Below the pieces are notes generated by a model. The model did not search any database, was not told the DNA's origin, and saw nothing but the letters and a program-made list of their open reading frames with translations. The translations under genes were made by a program, and so were the position numbers. Shown one piece after another: positions 59,400 through 64,000 of a DNA stretch of 64,000 nucleotides. The stretch's first letter is position 1, and the number at the start of each line of letters is the position of its first letter. This stretch comes from Fidelibacterota bacterium (GTDB taxonomy: Bacteria > Fidelibacterota > UBA8477 > JABMPR01), in assembly GCA_016784025.1 (NCBI GenBank), contig JADHVL010000007.1, positions 1 to 64,000 on the forward strand, read 5' to 3'.

Positions 59400-62300
59400 A
59401 TGATTTATAGCTTAAAGCCGAGATGGCTAAGTATGGGAATACTCCTCCTGGTCTTCACAGGTCCTGATGTGTTGTCAAAGAATGATAACTCCAAAACATT
59501 GCCAAAACCATCTACACGTGAATTCGAACTTTTCGAAGGCAACAATATCAGAAATTTTATAGGGAATAATGGTCATCTCGTGAGTCACATACCTACAGGC
59601 AATGATGGCTTGGAGTGGCCTGCTGGCTCGGGGAAAACAGCTGGCTTTGCCTCTGGTATTTGGGTTCTTGGTCAAGTCGATGGTGAAATCCGCAGCGCTG
59701 CGGCCGAGTACACATCAGAATGGACACCTGGTATTATTCCTTACGATACACAAACCAGACTACCTACCAGCGACACACCACTCAATACACCTGATCATCA
59801 GATCTACTATATTCAAAAGGGAAATTCTTCAGACCCCTCATCGGAGGACTATAACCGTGAATTTGCCACCTGGCCGGTTTCAGATGGCGCCCCGGCTCAC
59901 GATGGCGAGTATTTCACCGATCTGAATAACAATGGCCTCTGGGAAGCGTATGAGAGCTATGAAGACTTCGATGGGAATGGCAGTTATGATCCCCCAGATG
60001 GTCTGCTGGTTACCGGTGAAGATCCACCATTATTTTTGGGTGACACACAAGCCTGGTGGGTCATGAATGGCTGGGATACCACAGCAAATTATCAACCGTT
60101 TCACACCCCTCCACTTGGCATTGAAGCTCAGGTGTTGGTCTACACTCGGTCGGATGATCCGATATATGAGGATGTTCAATTCCATTCTGTGACTCTGATA
60201 AACAAGGGAGGGCAACCAATTGAAAATGCCTACTACAGCTATTGGTCGGATGTTGATCTAGGTGATGCCACAGATGATTATACAGGGTGTGATACGGTCT
60301 TGTCAGTGGGCTACTATTACAATGGACGTGCCACTGACCGCGACTATGGGATAACGCCACCAGCGGTGGGATATGATTTCCTTCAGGGTCCCATGATAGA
60401 ATCAATGGGAGATACGGTATGGAACAATGATGTCGCATTTCCCCAACGCAGAACATTAGGAATGACTGCTTTTGAAATTTTTATTGGTGGTGATGGTCTA
60501 TTGTATGATCCTGAAATTGCCTATGAAGCATACAACTATATGCAAGGGTTGACTGCTCAGGGTTTGTCCTTCCATGAGTGGTTTGATGATGCCCAACCAA
60601 TTACCAAGTTTTTATATTCAGGAGATCCCAATACGCCATCTGATTGGACGGAAATTCCTGATAACCCGCCAGGTGATCGGAGAAATCTCATGAGCACGGG
60701 TCCCTTTGATCTGCCACCCTGGGATGATATCAATAACAATGGGAGAGCTGATTTTGGTGAACCTGGAGTTCAGATCATACACTCCGCATTGATAATAGTG
60801 GATGGGGCTGACCATCTTGATGCGGTTACCAATCTGAAATATGTGAGTCGCTATGTCCAGAACGAATTCGATATTGGAATTGAGACTTATGCCATGGAAA
60901 TGCCACGACTCTCTGCAAGTTCCCACGATCAGGAGATTGTTCTCAATTGGTATGAGGGAGCAGATGAGTATGAGGCAATTGCTACGGGGACCTATGAATT
61001 TGAGGGCTATAATATCTATCAAGGGGCTTCAGCAACTGGTCCCTGGACCAGACTGGCTACTTATGACCTGATCAATAATATTGGGATAATTTATGATCAG
61101 CAGTATAATGATTCTGGTTTTCTAGAATTCCGTGTCGTTCAGAAGGGTACTGATTCTGGACTGGAACACCTCACCTCCATACAAGAGGATGCCTTGAATG
61201 ATGACGCACCACTAATCAACAACAAGGCCTATTATTTTGCCTTATCAGCCTATGCTTACGATGCAGACGCCTTGCCAAAGACGCTGGAGAGTGAGAAGCA
61301 GATTGTCAGCATTCGCCCGCATGTAAAATGGGAGGGGGCAGCTCCCCGTGATACACTCACAGTTAATCGACCAGACCATGGTGAAGTGATAATTTCTGTT
61401 GAGATCCAGGATCCCAGCCAACTAACCGGTCTGGATTATGAAATTGGATTTGAATATGATTCAAGTAACGCAATGGGAAGCTGGCACTTGCTTCGTAATG
61501 GCACATTCTCATCGGATACGCTTTTTCGGAGTGCGAGGTTTGAGAACCTACTTAGAAATTGGGATAGTAGATATGATCGTTATCAAAATAAAGCGGAACG
61601 CTATTATTTCGACGGATTCGAACTATCAATTATCGATATTGATTTCCAAACCCCAAGATATAGGAATGGTTGGTCACAGACAGTCGACATCGAGGGCAGT
61701 ACGTTTGAAACCCTGGAGTTGTTAGCTGTTTCGCCGGGAGGAGTAGATTTGCTGGCCTGGTCAGATGCCAGCATGACTGAGATGGTTGACATTGATACCC
61801 TGGTTGGCGGTAATTACTATTATGATGAATATATTCGCGAAGAGCTTGGTGAGGAGACCTGGTTTATGCTTACCAGGGAGAACATACATGGGGTTTTTGT
61901 TAAGGGTCGTGGTTGGGGGAGCATTGGTGAATACAAGGGTGACCGCCTCGTAGATGTTTTGGGTATCGGAAGTGGCTCAACCGATGTAGAGTTTCTCCAG
62001 TCTGATTTGGAAATACGCTTTACTGATGCAGGTCAGAACGCCTCGCTTTATGCTGCCGCTCTTGGTTATAATCCAGTCATTACTCATGTCCCCTATGAAA
62101 TTTGGGATATTGAACGCAATATCCAACTCTGTGTGGGGATCAATGACAATAATAGGAGTGGTGGTAATCAAGATACGACCAAAGAGGATTGGGAACATAC
62201 CCTTGACCTGGATTGGGTGATTGTTTTTGATCGTGACTATGAAATATATGGATCAGAAATTGATTCGCTTTTTAACAGTTCTTATGGCGGATGGCTCTGG

Positions 62301-62732
62301 CAATTCAGTCAGGAGTCGAAGTTCTCCATTGGTGATGTGATAACATTCTATCACCTGAATCCAGTAAAAGCCGGGATAGATAAATACACCTGGACCACAG
62401 AAGTTGAAGGGACGGTCTTTGATGAAGATGCTCTGGATCAGATACAGATTTTTCCCAATCCATATTTTGGATATCAACAGGAACAATCCAGTTTCTCAGA
62501 GCCATTTGTCACCATAAGCAATCTACCTGAGCAGGAATGCACCATTCGCATCTATAGCCTGGGTGGAGCTTTGATCCGACGCTTTGACCATGAGATCGGC
62601 ACCTATGAATACTGGGATCTTCTCAACGACCATAGATGGCCCGTTGCCAGTGGTGTCTATATTGTCCACATAGAGGCTCCTGACCTGGGGAATAAAATCC
62701 TAAAGTTGGCTATTCTCCAGCCTAAAAGATAG
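59400..62732 (+). CDS. Array paralogue 6: secreted protein with FN3-like and sorting domains
   Basis: Same architecture; tail 'IQIFPNPYFGYQQEQSSFSEPFVTISNLPEQECTIRIYSLGGALIRRFDHEIGTYEYWDLLNDHRWPVASGVYIVHIEAPDLGNKILKLAILQPKR'. Confidence 0.88.
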   Translation: MIYSLKPRWLSMGILLLVFTGPDVLSKNDNSKTLPKPSTREFELFEGNNIRNFIGNNGHLVSHIPTGNDGLEWPAGSGKTAGFASGIWVLGQVDGEIRSAAAEYTSEWTPGIIPYDTQTRLPTSDTPLNTPDHQIYYIQKGNSSDPSSEDYNREFATWPVSDGAPAHDGEYFTDLNNNGLWEAYESYEDFDGNGSYDPPDGLLVTGEDPPLFLGDTQAWWVMNGWDTTANYQPFHTPPLGIEAQVLVYTRSDDPIYEDVQFHSVTLINKGGQPIENAYYSYWSDVDLGDATDDYTGCDTVLSVGYYYNGRATDRDYGITPPAVGYDFLQGPMIESMGDTVWNNDVAFPQRRTLGMTAFEIFIGGDGLLYDPEIAYEAYNYMQGLTAQGLSFHEWFDDAQPITKFLYSGDPNTPSDWTEIPDNPPGDRRNLMSTGPFDLPPWDDINNNGRADFGEPGVQIIHSALIIVDGADHLDAVTNLKYVSRYVQNEFDIGIETYAMEMPRLSASSHDQEIVLNWYEGADEYEAIATGTYEFEGYNIYQGASATGPWTRLATYDLINNIGIIYDQQYNDSGFLEFRVVQKGTDSGLEHLTSIQEDALNDDAPLINNKAYYFALSAYAYDADALPKTLESEKQIVSIRPHVKWEGAAPRDTLTVNRPDHGEVIISVEIQDPSQLTGLDYEIGFEYDSSNAMGSWHLLRNGTFSSDTLFRSARFENLLRNWDSRYDRYQNKAERYYFDGFELSIIDIDFQTPRYRNGWSQTVDIEGSTFETLELLAVSPGGVDLLAWSDASMTEMVDIDTLVGGNYYYDEYIREELGEETWFMLTRENIHGVFVKGRGWGSIGEYKGDRLVDVLGIGSGSTDVEFLQSDLEIRFTDAGQNASLYAAALGYNPVITHVPYEIWDIERNIQLCVGINDNNRSGGNQDTTKEDWEHTLDLDWVIVFDRDYEIYGSEIDSLFNSSYGGWLWQFSQESKFSIGDVITFYHLNPVKAGIDKYTWTTEVEGTVFDEDALDQIQIFPNPYFGYQQEQSSFSEPFVTISNLPEQECTIRIYSLGGALIRRFDHEIGTYEYWDLLNDHRWPVASGVYIVHIEAPDLGNKILKLAILQPKR

Positions 62733-62827
62733 CAAAGGTCCACTTGGAGCGTGAAACTCACTTCAAGTTGCGAAACCTGATATAAATAGTCATCTATTAC
62801 CAATCACATAATCTGACCTAACCGTTA

Positions 62828-62853
62828 TGGGAGCGACCTTCCCAACCTTTTTT
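62828..62853 (+). terminator. Possible terminator after the array
   Basis: TGGGA-GCGACCT-TCCCA followed after 3 nt by TTTTTT; short stem. Confidence 0.35.
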
Positions 62854-62922
62854 CTCTGTAAATCATTAACTGATTTTATTCATCCCTGATTCAATTAGTT
62901 TAAACCCAATTAGGAGATAAAC

Positions 62923-63072
62923 ATGTCACTCGCTGCTGCAATTGGCTATGCCATCGGCATCATGATTTTTGCCATTATTTTTCGTCTGCGTCGCAAGAAG
63001 ATGATTGATAAATATATGGAAAAAGCAAAATCAAAAGATTCAAGATCTCATAAAGGAAATCAAAATGATTAA
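62923..63072 (+). CDS. 49-aa single-pass membrane protein
   Basis: MSLAAAIGYAIGIMIFAIIFRLRRKKMIDKYMEKAKSKDSRSHKGNQND; GGAG upstream; overlaps the next CDS by 8 nt. Absent from the supplied ORF track. Confidence 0.6.
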   Translation: MSLAAAIGYAIGIMIFAIIFRLRRKKMIDKYMEKAKSKDSRSHKGNQND

Positions 63073-63742
63073 TACCATCTGGATTGTGTTGATGGCCGGT
63101 GGAATTCTGGTAGCCGGATTTCAATGCCTGGGTTTGGATTATAGTAGTGCTGAAGGGCTGGTTATGAACCCCAGCTTTGTCCCCCTCACAGTTCTCACAA
63201 AGGGTCTCTTTGATTCTGCCAAGGCTTCAGTCAATCTGGCCATGGGGCTCATTGGTATTATGGCCCTCTGGCTGGGTCTCATGAAAATTGCTGAAGAGTC
63301 TGGACTGGTCAAGCTGTTTGCACGAGCGGTGCGCCCGGTTATGGTGAAACTATTTCCTGATGTCCCACCTGATCACCCTGCCATGGGTGCCATGGTGATG
63401 AACATTGCCGCAAACATGCTGGGACTGGGAAATGCCGCTACACCCCTGGGACTCAAAGCCATGCAGGAATTACAGAAACTGAATAAGGTCAAAGATACTG
63501 CCACCAATGCCATGGCAACTTTTATGGCCCTCAATACCTCATCAGTAACCTTTATCCCCGCCACAGTCATTGGAATCAGGGCTGCAGCCAATGCTTCCAA
63601 TCCTGCTGAAATTATCGGGCCTGTGATTCTGGCTACAGGCGTGTCCACCACAGTGGCAATTATAGCCATCAAGATTTTGCAAAAGCTTCCCAAGTACCAA
63701 ATGCCAAAAGTAGAAGTAGAAGTAGAAGGGAAGGAGGTCTGA
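63065..63742 (+). CDS. Nucleoside recognition (Gate) domain protein, spore maturation protein A-like
   Basis: 'ASVNLAMGLIGIMALWLGLMKIAEESGLVKLFARAVRPVMVKLFPDVPPDHPAMGAMVMNIAANMLGLGNAATPLGLKAMQELQKLN'. Confidence 0.92.
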   Translation: MINTIWIVLMAGGILVAGFQCLGLDYSSAEGLVMNPSFVPLTVLTKGLFDSAKASVNLAMGLIGIMALWLGLMKIAEESGLVKLFARAVRPVMVKLFPDVPPDHPAMGAMVMNIAANMLGLGNAATPLGLKAMQELQKLNKVKDTATNAMATFMALNTSSVTFIPATVIGIRAAANASNPAEIIGPVILATGVSTTVAIIAIKILQKLPKYQMPKVEVEVEGKEV

Positions 63743-63743
63743 T

Positions 63744-64000
63744 ATGTTTCAAGGAGTCATTAATGGCGTATCAGCCATCGCCATCCCACTATTGATTTTA
63801 GCCATTGTAGGACATGGTTGGTACAAGAAGGTTAAAGTTTATGAGGTTTTCACTGAGGGAGCCAAAGAAGGATTCAATGTGGCTATCAGAATCATTCCAT
63901 TTCTTGTAGCTATCCTGGTTGCCATAGGTTCTTTCAGGTCATCAGGTGCCCTGGATTTACTTACTGGCTTGTTAAGCCCACTGACTTCCTGGATTGGGAT
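63744..64000 (+). CDS. Spore maturation protein B-like membrane protein, truncated by window end
   Basis: MFQGVINGVSAIAIPLLILAIVGHGWYKKVKVYEVFTEGAKEGFNVAIRIIPFLVAILVAIGSFRSSGALDLL; follows the SpmA-like gene. Confidence 0.88.
   Translation, partial: MFQGVINGVSAIAIPLLILAIVGHGWYKKVKVYEVFTEGAKEGFNVAIRIIPFLVAILVAIGSFRSSGALDLLTGLLSPLTSWIG

Larger units (their letters stand above)
42791..62732 (+). repeat. Head-to-tail tandem array of six paralogous ~3.3-kb genes
   Basis: Six ORFs of 1097-1110 aa (ORF-track lengths) with shared N-terminal, FN3-like and C-terminal blocks, separated by 12, 16, 12, 12 and 12 nt. Confidence 0.93.

Noticed and set aside
1-64000. CRISPR arrays, rRNA/tRNA genes, integrases or transposases
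   Set aside because: No regular spaced repeats of CRISPR size, no recognisable RNA genes, and no transposase/integrase/phage proteins in the ORF set. The large repeats are protein-coding paralogues.

Overview
This 64-kb window looks like chromosomal DNA from an FCB-group bacterium. The YPNPFNP/FPNP-type C-terminal sorting tails, a PorV-like protein and CarboxypepD-reg/TonB receptors suggest a Marinimicrobia- or Calditrichota-like lineage; this taxonomy is inference. The first ~32 kb is mostly housekeeping or accessory: a FN3/FGE-like protein, an SBBP-repeat protein, an M19 dipeptidase, TerB-like and DUF2652 proteins, an Rrf2/cupin/YecH cluster, an SLC12-like permease, a TonB receptor, a histidine kinase, metH, lptC-lptB-rpoN, an ABC-2 exporter, trpR-trpB2, a LOG protein, anmK and tig-clpP-clpX. 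From ~32.7 kb to 62.7 kb there is a secreted-protein island: a TonB-dependent receptor, a ~1,140-aa secreted protein, a PorV-like protein, another sorting-domain protein, then a head-to-tail array of six paralogous ~1,100-aa secreted proteins (about 20 kb). Array spacers are 12-16 nt, C-termini are nearly constant, and the internal segments appear mosaic. The array is the main candidate for an undescribed system. Smaller oddities include an exact 97-bp-period tandem repeat that begins inside the 3' end of rpoN, a 17-bp perfect inverted repeat next to it, an in-frame palindromic 24-nt insertion in a sorting domain, and a shared composite intergenic repeat. No rRNA, tRNA, CRISPR array, transposase or phage gene was recognised.
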